DNA from: Candidatus Omnitrophota bacterium | Lineage (GTDB): Bacteria; Omnitrophota; Gorgyraeia; Aquiviventales; Aquiviventaceae | Length of the DNA: 22,393 bases | Direction: 5' to 3' | Assembly (NCBI GenBank): GCA_016206675.1 | Contig: JACQRD010000095.1 | Location: 1 to 22,393 of the forward strand | In this document: one piece after another, positions 7,825 through 14,389 of the stretch | Position numbering within the stretch: the stretch's first letter is position 1 | Layout: the number at the start of each line of letters is the position of its first letter | Position numbers and translations under genes: made by a program | Notes under the pieces: generated by a model | The model's input: only the letters and a program-made list of their open reading frames with translations | Databases searched by the model: none | Told to the model about the DNA's origin: nothing

Positions 7825-7894
7825 GCTGGAAGCAGGATGCTGGAAGCTAGAAACTCCATTCCAATCCAGCCTCCAGCCTCCAGCCTCCAACTTC
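7825..7894 (+). repeat. Heptamer repeat element spanning the gspG-gspH junction and the gspH start codon
   Basis: Ten 7-bp steps run from 7825 to 7894. GCTGGAA-type units fill 7825-7852, and three CAGCCTC units follow in roughly inverted sense at 7867-7887. The gspH ATG (7837-7839) lies inside the left array. Bases 7835-7844, which include this ATG, can pair with 7865-7874 at 9 of 10 positions and could hide the start codon. Confidence 0.75.
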
Positions 7895-8373
7895 GATCGG
7901 TTGCATTTACGCTCATTGAGCTGGCGTTCGTCACGGCGATCCTCGTAATCCTCCTCGCGGTTTCCGCGCCCAAATTCCAGCAGGTGGCCGAGCGGTTGCG
8001 CACGGAGCAGTCGATCGTGCACTTCGCGCAGACGCTGCGCGCCGCCCGCGAGCGGGCCATCGCCGAGGCTCGTCCGGTAGCCTGGGTGTGGGATGAGCAG
8101 GCGCGTCGCACGCATCTGGAAGCCGTCGGCGCCGACCGCCGTCTCGAGCGGCTGGAGGATCGCATGGTCAGCGTCGCGCTGCCCTCCTCAGTGGTCGTGC
8201 AGATCAGCCGCCAGGATCAGCCGGTGGAGTGCCGATGCATCTATTTCTTGCCGGATGGCAGCAGCGATCCGACGACGACGCTGGCCGTGAAGAGCCCTAC
8301 CGCGGTCTACACTGTGACGGTGCATGAAGCGACAGGCTGGGCGTGCCTCGCAGCAGGGACTGCTGCTTGTTGA
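7837..8373 (+). CDS. gspH: Minor pseudopilin GspH
   Basis: A 178-residue minor pseudopilin of the T2SS tip complex. The prepilin signal is SVA^FTLIEL, with E28 at +5 and a hydrophobic helix to about residue 45. As in GspG, the -1 residue is Ala (A23). The globular domain has the GspH pattern (AQTLRAARERAIAEARPV, and late IYFLPDGSSDPTTT). The start codon and most of the 22-residue leader are made of heptamer repeat DNA; GGAAG at 7828-7832 may serve as ribosome binding site. The last 50 bp overlap gspI in another frame, so the C-terminal tail (ATGWACLAAGTAAC) is dictated partly by the gspI leader. Confidence 0.88.
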   Translation: MLEARNSIPIQPPASSLQLRSVAFTLIELAFVTAILVILLAVSAPKFQQVAERLRTEQSIVHFAQTLRAARERAIAEARPVAWVWDEQARRTHLEAVGADRRLERLEDRMVSVALPSSVVVQISRQDQPVECRCIYFLPDGSSDPTTTLAVKSPTAVYTVTVHEATGWACLAAGTAAC

Positions 8374-8731
8374 AGCCGTGCTCTCCGCCGTGGTCATCGC
8401 GGTGGGGTTGGTGTTCGTCAGCCGCGCCTTGGGCGGGCAGCTGCGCGCCCTGGCCGTGGCCGAAGCCTATGACACGCTGCTGCCGCTGGCGCGCGCCAAG
8501 CTGCTGGAATTGGAGGGCTGGGGACTGAAACAGGCCCCCATCCCCTCGCAGCAACTCAGCGGCTCGTTCGACGATCCCTATGAAGGGTATCAGTGGAGGG
8601 TGCGCGCCACGCCTCATCACGCCGAGGCCGGCGGCCCATCGATGACCGACGTCGTCCTGACCGTTTCCAAGACGGGCGAGCCCGGCCGCGCCGTCACCCT
8701 CATGGCGGTCTGGCCATCGTCGTGGTTCTAA
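8324..8731 (+). CDS. gspI: Minor pseudopilin GspI
   Basis: A 135-residue minor pseudopilin. The signal QQG^LLLVEAVL has the canonical Gly at -1 (G12) and Glu at +5 (E17), followed by a hydrophobic helix. Size and the LRALAVAEAYDTLLPLARAKLLELE region suit the GspI family. GspI nucleates the GspI-J-K tip. The start lies 50 bp inside the end of gspH. The stop and the gspJ start share one base (TAATG). No heptamer repeat is seen in the leader. Confidence 0.88.
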   Translation: MKRQAGRASQQGLLLVEAVLSAVVIAVGLVFVSRALGGQLRALAVAEAYDTLLPLARAKLLELEGWGLKQAPIPSQQLSGSFDDPYEGYQWRVRATPHHAEAGGPSMTDVVLTVSKTGEPGRAVTLMAVWPSSWF

Positions 8732-9435
8732 TGTCGAAAAGCGCTCAAGGCTCAAGGCTCAAGGCTCAAGTAAGGGGGTTAACTTTTGTTGAGTTATTGC
8801 TCGCCGTCACCATGGTGGCGATCCTGTTCGCGGGGCTCTCCACCCACCTGCGCGGCGGCATCAGAGTGTGGCAGCGGGTCACGCAATCGACCGAGGCCCG
8901 GCAACAGCTGAGCGTTGCCCTCGAGCGCATGAGCCGCGACTTAGCGCACGCCATCGTGCTGGATGCGCGCCCGGAGGCGTACGCTCCGACGAGCGACGCC
9001 GCGCTGCTACCCGTCGAATTGAATGGGGAGGAGTTGGCGGTGTACACGGCCGCCTCGCGCCAGTGGGGTGAGCCGGCCGCCATCCGGCGCGTGTCCTATT
9101 GGTGCGGACAGCTCGGCGAACAACAGGGCCTCTGGCGCAGCAGCTGGTCGGTCGCCCAGGTATGGGCCAAGCGCGGGCCCGATCCCGAGCTGCTGGTGCC
9201 GGAGTGCGACACCCTGTCGCTCGCCTATGCCTATCTGCGCTCCGATGATCCAAGCCGCCAGTCGGAGCCGTTGGACTGGCGCACCGAGTGGCAAGACAGT
9301 CCGCAGGCGCTGCCGCGGCTGATCCGGATGCGGTTAGCGATCGCCAGGACGGCCACGGCCGTCCGAGTAGCGCCCAGCGCGCTGGAAACCGTGTTCCTCG
9401 TGCCTGCGGGAGTCCTGAGACCGCCTGCGCAGTAG
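8731..9435 (+). CDS. gspJ: Minor pseudopilin GspJ
   Basis: A 234-residue minor pseudopilin. The prepilin signal is QVRG^LTFVEL, with G16 at -1 and E21 at +5. The mature protein has GspJ features, including WQRVTQSTEARQQLSVALERMSRDLAHA and the C-terminal LPRLIRMRLAI. I chose the ATG at 8731 because it overlaps the gspI stop (TAATG) and gives a 16-residue leader. The frame is open further upstream to 8593, but that would lie entirely inside gspI. Leader residues 5-14 are encoded by four copies of a heptamer repeat. The TAG stop is followed directly by the gspK ATG. Confidence 0.9.
   Translation: MSKSAQGSRLKAQVRGLTFVELLLAVTMVAILFAGLSTHLRGGIRVWQRVTQSTEARQQLSVALERMSRDLAHAIVLDARPEAYAPTSDAALLPVELNGEELAVYTAASRQWGEPAAIRRVSYWCGQLGEQQGLWRSSWSVAQVWAKRGPDPELLVPECDTLSLAYAYLRSDDPSRQSEPLDWRTEWQDSPQALPRLIRMRLAIARTATAVRVAPSALETVFLVPAGVLRPPAQ
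8743..8770 (+). repeat. Heptamer repeat (4 x GCTCAAG) in the gspJ leader
   Basis: Four perfect tandem copies of GCTCAAG begin 12 bases after the gspJ start codon and precede the prepilin helix. No clear full inverted arm is present; only a short TTGAG at 8789-8793 could pair with a CTCAA. Because 7 is not a multiple of 3, gain or loss of one unit would put the start codon out of frame with the pseudopilin. Confidence 0.85.
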
Positions 9436-10542
9436 ATGGGGAATCGATCCCTCGACTCGCAGGCCGGCTCCTTGTTGATCATCACGCTGTGGCTGGTGAC
9501 GATCCTCTCGGCGTTTGCCGTGGCGGTGGCGCGCTACCTCTCCGTCGAGCTGCGGACGACGAAGTACCGCTTGGTGCGCAGCCAAGCCCAGGCGATCGCC
9601 CGCAGCGGCGTCTACGCGGCGATGCAGCGGCTGGCCGCTGACGGCACGCACGGCGATGAAGCTTATGACTGGCTGGGGGACTCCGACTGGGCCTTCGTGC
9701 AAGGCGACGGCCCTGATCCATCGCCGACGTGGGAGCTGCGGGCGGCAGGCACTGAGATCGAGTCCACGGGCCGGCTCGTGCGGGGTGCTAGGGCATGGGT
9801 GCACGTGGCCGATGAGGAGGGCAAAGTGTTTCTCAACGGCGTGGCCGCGAATGCGGCAGCGGCCTCCACGCTGGCCGCATTGTTGGATGGCGCAGACGAT
9901 CTGGCCGCGCGCATCGTCGATTATGTCGATAAGGATGCCACACCGAACGCGGGGGGCGGTTTGGAAATCGACGAGTCAACGGATCCGCCGTATGTGGCGA
10001 AGAATGCGCCGGTAGCTGTGACGGAGGAGCTGCTGGCGATCCCCGGGATGGAGCGCCTTGCGCCGAAGCGCTTCGCCTCTTTCCGGGAGCTGACGAGCCC
10101 GTACTATGGGACGGCGGGGGCGATGAAGGTGAATGTCAACACGGCCTCAGCGGACGTGTTGGAAGCCATCGGCCTCAGCGGAGCGACCATCGCGGCCATT
10201 GAGCAGTTTCGCGACGGTCCTGATGGGGCAGACGCCCATGAGCAGGACGGCCGCTTCGAGCAGGAGGGTGCTGGAATCATCACGACTTTGGTCGCCCCAT
10301 TGCCGGCAGGTGGTGGTTGGTCCGTGGCTGATCCGCAGCAGCGGGCCGCCGAGGAAGCGCTACTGACGGCGATGGGGGTGACGTCACAGACGTTCACCGT
10401 GGTGTCTGCTGGCGAGGTGCCGCTCTCGCCGGGCCGCGCCGGTGGCTCCCTTGTCAGCGCGCGGGTGGAAGCGGTGGTGCGGCGCAAGGGGTGTGATAAG
10501 GGGATGCCGGAGCCGTGCATTATTGCGTGGAGAGAATGGTAA
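9436..10542 (+). CDS. gspK: Minor pseudopilin GspK
   Basis: A 368-residue protein, the largest pseudopilin, placed at the tip of the pseudopilus. The signal is QAG^SLLIITLWL with G11 at -1 and no Glu at +5, which is characteristic of GspK. The body contains the T2SSK pattern (VADEEGKVFLNGVAAN, then LAARIVDYVDKDATPNAGGG) and helix-hairpin-helix-like segments (VNVNTASADVLEAIGLSGATIAAIEQFRDG). The ATG directly abuts the gspJ TAG. The stop lies 5 bp before a heptamer hairpin element that separates it from gspL. Confidence 0.93.
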   Translation: MGNRSLDSQAGSLLIITLWLVTILSAFAVAVARYLSVELRTTKYRLVRSQAQAIARSGVYAAMQRLAADGTHGDEAYDWLGDSDWAFVQGDGPDPSPTWELRAAGTEIESTGRLVRGARAWVHVADEEGKVFLNGVAANAAAASTLAALLDGADDLAARIVDYVDKDATPNAGGGLEIDESTDPPYVAKNAPVAVTEELLAIPGMERLAPKRFASFRELTSPYYGTAGAMKVNVNTASADVLEAIGLSGATIAAIEQFRDGPDGADAHEQDGRFEQEGAGIITTLVAPLPAGGGWSVADPQQRAAEEALLTAMGVTSQTFTVVSAGEVPLSPGRAGGSLVSARVEAVVRRKGCDKGMPEPCIIAWREW

Positions 10543-10547
10543 TTCCC

Positions 10548-10620
10548 ATTGCGGATTGCGGATTTCGGATTGCGGATTGGAAGGCTGTCAATTCGCAATT
10601 CGCAATTCGCAATTCGCAAT
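10548..10620 (+). repeat. Heptamer hairpin element between gspK and gspL
   Basis: The left array has four ATTGCGG-type units plus a partial unit (10548-10578). The right array has four AATTCGC units plus a partial unit (10590-10620), in inverted orientation. The two 31-base arms pair at 30 of 31 positions in sense RNA, counting four G-U pairs, with one mismatch and an 11-base loop. It fills most of the 103-bp intergenic gap. Confidence 0.9.
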
Positions 10621-10645
10621 TTCTTTGCGGAACTGGTGGCTGACG

Positions 10646-12049
10646 ATGGCTACCCGCCTTGTGGTGGAGTGGACGCGACTGACGCTGCGGTTGGCCCTCG
10701 CAGAGGGCAGCGAGGCGCACCCGCGGGTGCGGTCGATCTTCTGCCAGCCGGTCAGCGCCCCCGAGGAGGCCACGGCGGTCCTCAAGTCGCTGCTGAAAAG
10801 CGCGAAAGTCGGCGCGGCCGATGTGCTGGCGGTTGTCTCCCGCGAGCAGGTGATCACCCGCGTGGTGAAGTTTCCAGCGGTCGATCCGATCGAGCTGGCC
10901 AAGATGGTGGAGCTCTATGCCAAAGCGCAGCTGCCGTATGCCCGCGAGCAAGCGATCATGGACTTCCATGTGCTGACCCGGCAGCAGGGCTTCAGCACGG
11001 TGGCGGTCGTCGCCTGCCAGCGCGACGTCATCGACCGGCATGCGGCGGTGCTGCGCGGCGCGGCCTTAAGCCCCCGGATGCTCACGCTCAGCCCGTGGGG
11101 CGTGCTGGGCTGGTACCGCCAGGCGGTACGTCCCGAGGCCTCGCGGGAGCCGTGCCTCGTCGTGAATGTGGATGATGCGCGCACGGATCTTGTCCTGGTG
11201 GGCGGCGGGAGAATTCTTTCAAGCCGCAGCATCGGGCAGGGCGCGCAGGATTGGGCCGGCGGCGCTGAGACCGCGGAGCTGCTGATGCAGGAGGTGGAGC
11301 GCAGCCGCGCGGCCATTCGGAAGGAGCTGGCAGATGTCGAGGTGCGGTCGGTGGTGCTCACCGGGCTCGGAGACACTGCCGCCTGGAGCGAGTCATTGGC
11401 CCAGCGGCTGGGCCTGCCGGTGGTGCCGGTGGAGAGCCGCCAGGCCTTCAAGGGGTGCCTGATGCCGACCGCTCCGCCGATCTCGCCCGTGGTGGTCGGC
11501 GGGGTGGCCTCGAGCGATCTGCGGGGGCTGCTGAATGTCAGCCCGACGGAGATCCGCGTGCAGGTGCGCCATCGGCAGCAAGTGCAGGAGTTGGTGGTCA
11601 TCGGGTTGCTGCTCTTGGGGGTGCTGGCGATGGGCGCGGGCTTGCTCGGTCTTCAGGCGGCGCGCCAGCATCAGTTCGCGCAGCGGCTTGACCTCGCGCT
11701 GACGACGGTCCAACCGGTGGCCAAACAGGCGCAGGAGAAGAACCGACTGCATCAGTTTGTCGCCTCCGTCCTTGAAGACCGCCGGCAACTGGGCCGGATG
11801 CTGGTGGATGTCTTCGGGGCCACGCCGGCGACGGTGACCCTCGAAGGATTCGCCTTTGAGCGGACGCGGCGCGAAGTGGTGGTGCGGGGCAGTGCCGCCT
11901 CGGCGAAAGATGTACTCGACTACCAGAGCCGGCTGGAGCGCCTCGGCGGGGTGACCGCCGTCCAGTTGAAGTACTCCACGCTGCGCACCACCCCATCGGG
12001 CGACCGCACCGACTTCGAGATGGTCGTCCAACAATCCCGGCCGAGCTAG
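10646..12049 (+). CDS. gspL: Type II secretion inner-membrane protein GspL (PilM-PilN-like)
   Basis: A 467-residue bitopic protein. The cytoplasmic part (about 1-310) resembles the actin-like PilM/GspL fold (VVSREQVITRVVKFPAVDPIELAKMVELYAKAQLPY, and CLVVNVDDARTDLVLVGGGRI). One transmembrane helix lies near 315-338, and the periplasmic part (about 345-467) resembles PilN/GspL (LVDVFGATPATVTLEGFAFE...VVVRGSAASAKDVLDYQSRLE). It tethers GspE to the platform and pairs with GspM. I chose the ATG at 10646. The frame is open back into gspK, but that stretch runs through the heptamer hairpin. The stop is 2 bp from the gspM start. Confidence 0.88.
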   Translation: MATRLVVEWTRLTLRLALAEGSEAHPRVRSIFCQPVSAPEEATAVLKSLLKSAKVGAADVLAVVSREQVITRVVKFPAVDPIELAKMVELYAKAQLPYAREQAIMDFHVLTRQQGFSTVAVVACQRDVIDRHAAVLRGAALSPRMLTLSPWGVLGWYRQAVRPEASREPCLVVNVDDARTDLVLVGGGRILSSRSIGQGAQDWAGGAETAELLMQEVERSRAAIRKELADVEVRSVVLTGLGDTAAWSESLAQRLGLPVVPVESRQAFKGCLMPTAPPISPVVVGGVASSDLRGLLNVSPTEIRVQVRHRQQVQELVVIGLLLLGVLAMGAGLLGLQAARQHQFAQRLDLALTTVQPVAKQAQEKNRLHQFVASVLEDRRQLGRMLVDVFGATPATVTLEGFAFERTRREVVVRGSAASAKDVLDYQSRLERLGGVTAVQLKYSTLRTTPSGDRTDFEMVVQQSRPS

Positions 12050-12051
12050 CG

Positions 12052-12579
12052 ATGAAGTGGATGCCGTCCATCCGTCCGCGGGAATTCCGCCTTGCCGTCA
12101 TTGCTGGCGGCCTGATCGGCTGCTGGGGGGCGATTTCCTTGATCGTGCAGCCGTTGTGGGACCGCACTAGGCAGTTGCATCTGGAGATTGAAACGCAGGC
12201 CCAGCGGCTGAAAGCGGTGGAGCGACTGTTGGAGCAAGCACCGGCCATCGAGGAGCAGTACCGGCAGATTGAGCCCTACCTGCGTCAGGAGGAGGACGCC
12301 ACCCAAGTGCCGTTTCTGAATCAGCTGCAGGAGCTCTCGAAGGCGTCGGATGTGCGGCTGAGCATGAAACCGCGCAACGCGAAGCAAGAGGGGCGGCTGA
12401 GCCGCTATGAAGTGGAGTTGGATCTTGAAGGCTCGCAAGAACAGGTCCTGGCCTTTCTCGACGCGGTGCTGCGGATGCCAAAGCTGTTGACGATTGAGCG
12501 CCTGCGGCTGGTCAGTGCCCCCACCAGAGAACAGCTGCTGCGCGCCAACCTCGTGATCCAAAAGCTCACCCTCCACTAA
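12052..12579 (+). CDS. gspM: Type II secretion inner-membrane protein GspM (PilO-like)
   Basis: A 175-residue bitopic protein: a short cytoplasmic N-terminus, one transmembrane helix (about 14-33), a predicted coiled coil (about 40-75, rich in Glu, Gln and Leu) and a ferredoxin-like C-terminal domain (RLSRYEVELDLEGSQEQVLAFLDAVL and LTIERLRLV) as in GspM/PilO. Assignment rests on topology and its position after gspL. It stabilises GspL in the inner-membrane platform. It is the last gene of the first T2SS block; a 91-bp gap with a promoter follows. Confidence 0.85.
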   Translation: MKWMPSIRPREFRLAVIAGGLIGCWGAISLIVQPLWDRTRQLHLEIETQAQRLKAVERLLEQAPAIEEQYRQIEPYLRQEEDATQVPFLNQLQELSKASDVRLSMKPRNAKQEGRLSRYEVELDLEGSQEQVLAFLDAVLRMPKLLTIERLRLVSAPTREQLLRANLVIQKLTLH

Positions 12580-12614
12580 CTCCTCTTTCAGGGTCCATCC
12601 CACTTTTTTCAAAC

Positions 12615-12642
12615 TTGACTCTACGTTTAATCATGCTATGAT
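12615..12642 (+). promoter_or_regulatory. Sigma70-like promoter for the merR-like/exeA-like/gspC/gspD unit
   Basis: The -35 is TTGACT (12615-12620). After a 16-base spacer comes TATGAT (12637-12642), which is also an extended -10 (TGCTATGAT). A perfect 5-bp dyad, ATCAT-GCT-ATGAT (12630-12642), overlaps the -10. The region is AT-richer than its surroundings. This is the strongest promoter candidate inside the secretion locus. Confidence 0.65.
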
Positions 12643-12649
12643 GCTCCTG

Positions 12650-12665
12650 CTCTCTATCTAGAGAG
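12650..12665 (+). promoter_or_regulatory. 16-bp dyad (CTCTCTA-TC-TAGAGAG) at the transcription start/RBS of the MerR-like gene
   Basis: Perfect 7-bp inverted arms (12650-12656 and 12659-12665) are separated by 2 bases. The right arm contains the AGAGAG that probably serves as ribosome binding site for the ATG at 12671. The dyad starts 8 bases after the -10, so it covers the expected start of transcription. It could be an operator for autoregulation or an RNA hairpin that hides the ribosome binding site. Confidence 0.45.
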
Positions 12666-12670
12666 TGGAC

Positions 12671-12922
12671 ATGAATCAAATATCTAACATCTTTTTAATC
12701 AAAGACTTATCTCGGTTTAGCGGCCACTCCATCCACACCCTCAAGTTTTACCTCAAGCTCGGGCTGATCCAGGAAGTCGGCCGAAGCCCGGAGACCCGCT
12801 TTCGCTATTTCGACCAGACCACCTTAGAGCAGCTCTCCCGCATCCGTGCTCTTCGCAAAGAACGCAAGAGTCTCGCTGAAATTCAGCAGTTACTCGAGTC
12901 TCGAGTCTCGAGTCTTCGTTAG
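12671..12922 (+). CDS. Small MerR-type HTH regulator
   Basis: An 83-residue protein made almost entirely of a MerR-type winged helix-turn-helix (IKDLSRFSGHSIHTLKFYLKLGLI, then RYFDQTTLEQLSRIRALRKERKSLAEIQQLL). There is no dimerisation coiled coil of usual length and no effector-binding domain. I chose the ATG at 12671 (AGAGAG 5 bases upstream) over a GTG at 12665. It sits between gspM and the ExeA-like ATPase gene, directly behind a good promoter with two dyads, so autoregulation and control of the distal T2SS genes are plausible but unproven. The last residues (ESRVSSLR) are encoded by a heptamer repeat. The next gene starts 4 bp after its stop. Confidence 0.8.
   Translation: MNQISNIFLIKDLSRFSGHSIHTLKFYLKLGLIQEVGRSPETRFRYFDQTTLEQLSRIRALRKERKSLAEIQQLLESRVSSLR
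12893..12920 (+). repeat. Heptamer repeat (3 x CTCGAGT plus a variant) at the 3' end of the MerR-like gene
   Basis: Three perfect tandem CTCGAGT units (12893-12913) are followed by a variant CTTCGTT unit (12914-12920). The unit contains the palindrome CTCGAG, so the array can fold back on itself. It encodes the C-terminal residues of the MerR-like protein, and its final T begins the stop codon. Confidence 0.8.
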
Positions 12923-12926
12923 CCAG

Positions 12927-13763
12927 ATGAGCTACTACGCCGAACTGGGCCTGACGAAAGAGCCATTTTCCACGAGCCCTGATCCGGCGTTCTTCTTCCG
13001 CTCCAGCTCCCACGCCCAGGCGCTGGCCCGGCTGGAGATCGCCATCCGGCTGCGGCGCGGCCTCTCGCTGATTCTCGGCGAAGTCGGCACTGGCAAGACC
13101 ACGCTCGCCCGCACCCTGCTGGCGAACTTTCCGCAGGAAGACGGCTTCGCCTTCCACATCGTCCTCGATCCGTCGTTCGAATCGGAGTACCAGTTTTTGC
13201 TGCACCTCTGCCGCGTCATCGGCATCCGGTCCAGTCCGAAGTCGACCCTCGATTGCCGGGAGGCCATCGAGCACCACCTCTTTCAGAGCGGGGTGACGGA
13301 GGGCAAAACGACGGTCCTGCTCATCGATGAGGGGCAAAAGCTCTCGCTCGACATGCTGGAGAACCTGCGGGTGCTGCTCAACTACGAAACCAACGAGTAC
13401 AAGCTGCTGCAGGTGGTGATCTTCGCGCAGATGGAGCTGCTCAGTCGCATCCGGCGCCTGCGCAATTTCATGGACCGGGTGGCCCTGAAGTACATCATCA
13501 ATCCGCTCAGCGAGGAGGAGACGGCGGAGATGATCCGCTACCGCCTGCTGCTGGCGGGCGGGACGGAGGGCCAGTCACTCTTCGCCCCGGCGGCCATCGC
13601 CGCCATCCACCGCTTCACCCAGGGCTATCCGCGGCAGATCGCGCTGCTGTGCCACAACGCGCTGGAAGCCGCCGTCATGCATGAGAGACGGGAAGTGGAC
13701 GACGCGCTGATAGGAGAGCTGATCCGGGATGAGTCCCGATGGGTCCACGAGGCCATCGCCTGA
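12927..13763 (+). CDS. ExeA/GspA-like AAA ATPase
   Basis: A 278-residue AAA ATPase of the ExeA/GspA type. It opens with the family signature YAELGLTKEPFSTSPDPAFFF, then Walker A GEVGTGKTT (K57) and Walker B VLLIDEGQ (D134, E135), with a C-terminal lid region (NPLSEEETAEMIRYRL and FTQGYPRQIALLCHNAL). Aeromonas ExeA is much longer and carries a transmembrane segment and a peptidoglycan-binding domain that help insert the secretin through the wall; both are absent here. The start at 12927 is chosen because the signature begins there, 4 bp after the MerR-like stop; an upstream in-frame start would run through the heptamer array. The end overlaps the gspC start by 35 bp. Confidence 0.85.
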   Translation: MSYYAELGLTKEPFSTSPDPAFFFRSSSHAQALARLEIAIRLRRGLSLILGEVGTGKTTLARTLLANFPQEDGFAFHIVLDPSFESEYQFLLHLCRVIGIRSSPKSTLDCREAIEHHLFQSGVTEGKTTVLLIDEGQKLSLDMLENLRVLLNYETNEYKLLQVVIFAQMELLSRIRRLRNFMDRVALKYIINPLSEEETAEMIRYRLLLAGGTEGQSLFAPAAIAAIHRFTQGYPRQIALLCHNALEAAVMHERREVDDALIGELIRDESRWVHEAIA

Positions 13764-14355
13764 AGAACGCTTGCTGCGGCTGATCCGGGCCAAAGGCCCG
13801 GCGGCCTCTCAAGTCACGCCGGCGCGCCAGGCGGCGAGCGCGGCGGTCGGCAGCGGCGTCTCGGTGGCGCAGACGCCCTTGCGATGGCCGGTGCTCGTTG
13901 GCGGCGCCTTGACCGTGGTGTTGGCGGCGGAGCTGGTGTACCTGCTGCTGCAATTAGCGCGTCCGCTGCCCTCGGTGCAGATTCCGCCGTTGCCGGAGAT
14001 TCCAGCGGCAGCGCCGGCCGGCGAGCTGCCGCCGCCGGTCGATGTGCCGCAGCTAGCCGGCAGCGTCTTGCGGCCGCTGTTCGTCTCCTCGCTGGTGGCC
14101 GCGCCGTCGGATGCGGCCGCGCCGTCGGCAGGTGCCGCTCCCAGCGTGAAGGCGAAGGATTTGGTCGCGCGGCTGACGCTGATGGGCATCGTGGCGGGCG
14201 ATCCGGCGCAGGCCATCATCGAGGATGCCGAGACGAAGAAGACCTATTTTGTGACCACGGGACAGGCGGTGACCGAAGGCGCGGTCTTGGAAGAGGTGCT
14301 GGAGAATCGCGTGATCCTCAGCCTCAATGGAGAGCGGATCACGCTGTCGTTGTGA
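13729..14355 (+). CDS. gspC: Type II secretion protein GspC (short form, no PDZ domain)
   Basis: A 208-residue bitopic protein: a cytoplasmic N-terminus, one transmembrane helix (about 53-76), a Pro/Ala-rich linker (about 80-140) and a C-terminal GspC homology-region domain (about 143-208: LVARLTLMGIVAGDPAQAIIED...TYFVTTGQAVTEGAVLEEVLENRVILSLNGERITLSL). GspC links the inner-membrane platform to the N-terminal domains of the secretin. The protein ends right after the homology region, so the PDZ domain or coiled coil seen in many GspCs is missing. AGGAG at 13712-13716 precedes the ATG by 12 bases. It overlaps the ATPase gene by 35 bp and is 34 bp from gspD. GspB is a less likely alternative. 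Confidence 0.82.
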   Translation: MSPDGSTRPSPEERLLRLIRAKGPAASQVTPARQAASAAVGSGVSVAQTPLRWPVLVGGALTVVLAAELVYLLLQLARPLPSVQIPPLPEIPAAAPAGELPPPVDVPQLAGSVLRPLFVSSLVAAPSDAAAPSAGAAPSVKAKDLVARLTLMGIVAGDPAQAIIEDAETKKTYFVTTGQAVTEGAVLEEVLENRVILSLNGERITLSL

Positions 14356-14389
14356 GGATGGCTTTGACGCGGGAAGGGGTGAGGCGGTG

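Noticed and set aside
8324..8373. gspH/gspI 50-bp overlap as a sign of a frameshift
   Set aside because: Both proteins are complete, with separate prepilin signals and normal lengths. The overlap is compatible with coupled translation.
12665..12670. GTG at 12665 as start of the MerR-like gene
   Set aside because: It overlaps the AGAGAG that best serves as ribosome binding site for the ATG at 12671, and no purine-rich site lies upstream of the GTG.
5961..12920. Heptamer arrays as CRISPR or as assembly artefacts
   Set aside because: The units are 7 bp without spacers, so this is not CRISPR. Each array has a different unit and sits in phase with plausible gene boundaries, so one common sequencing artefact is unlikely.
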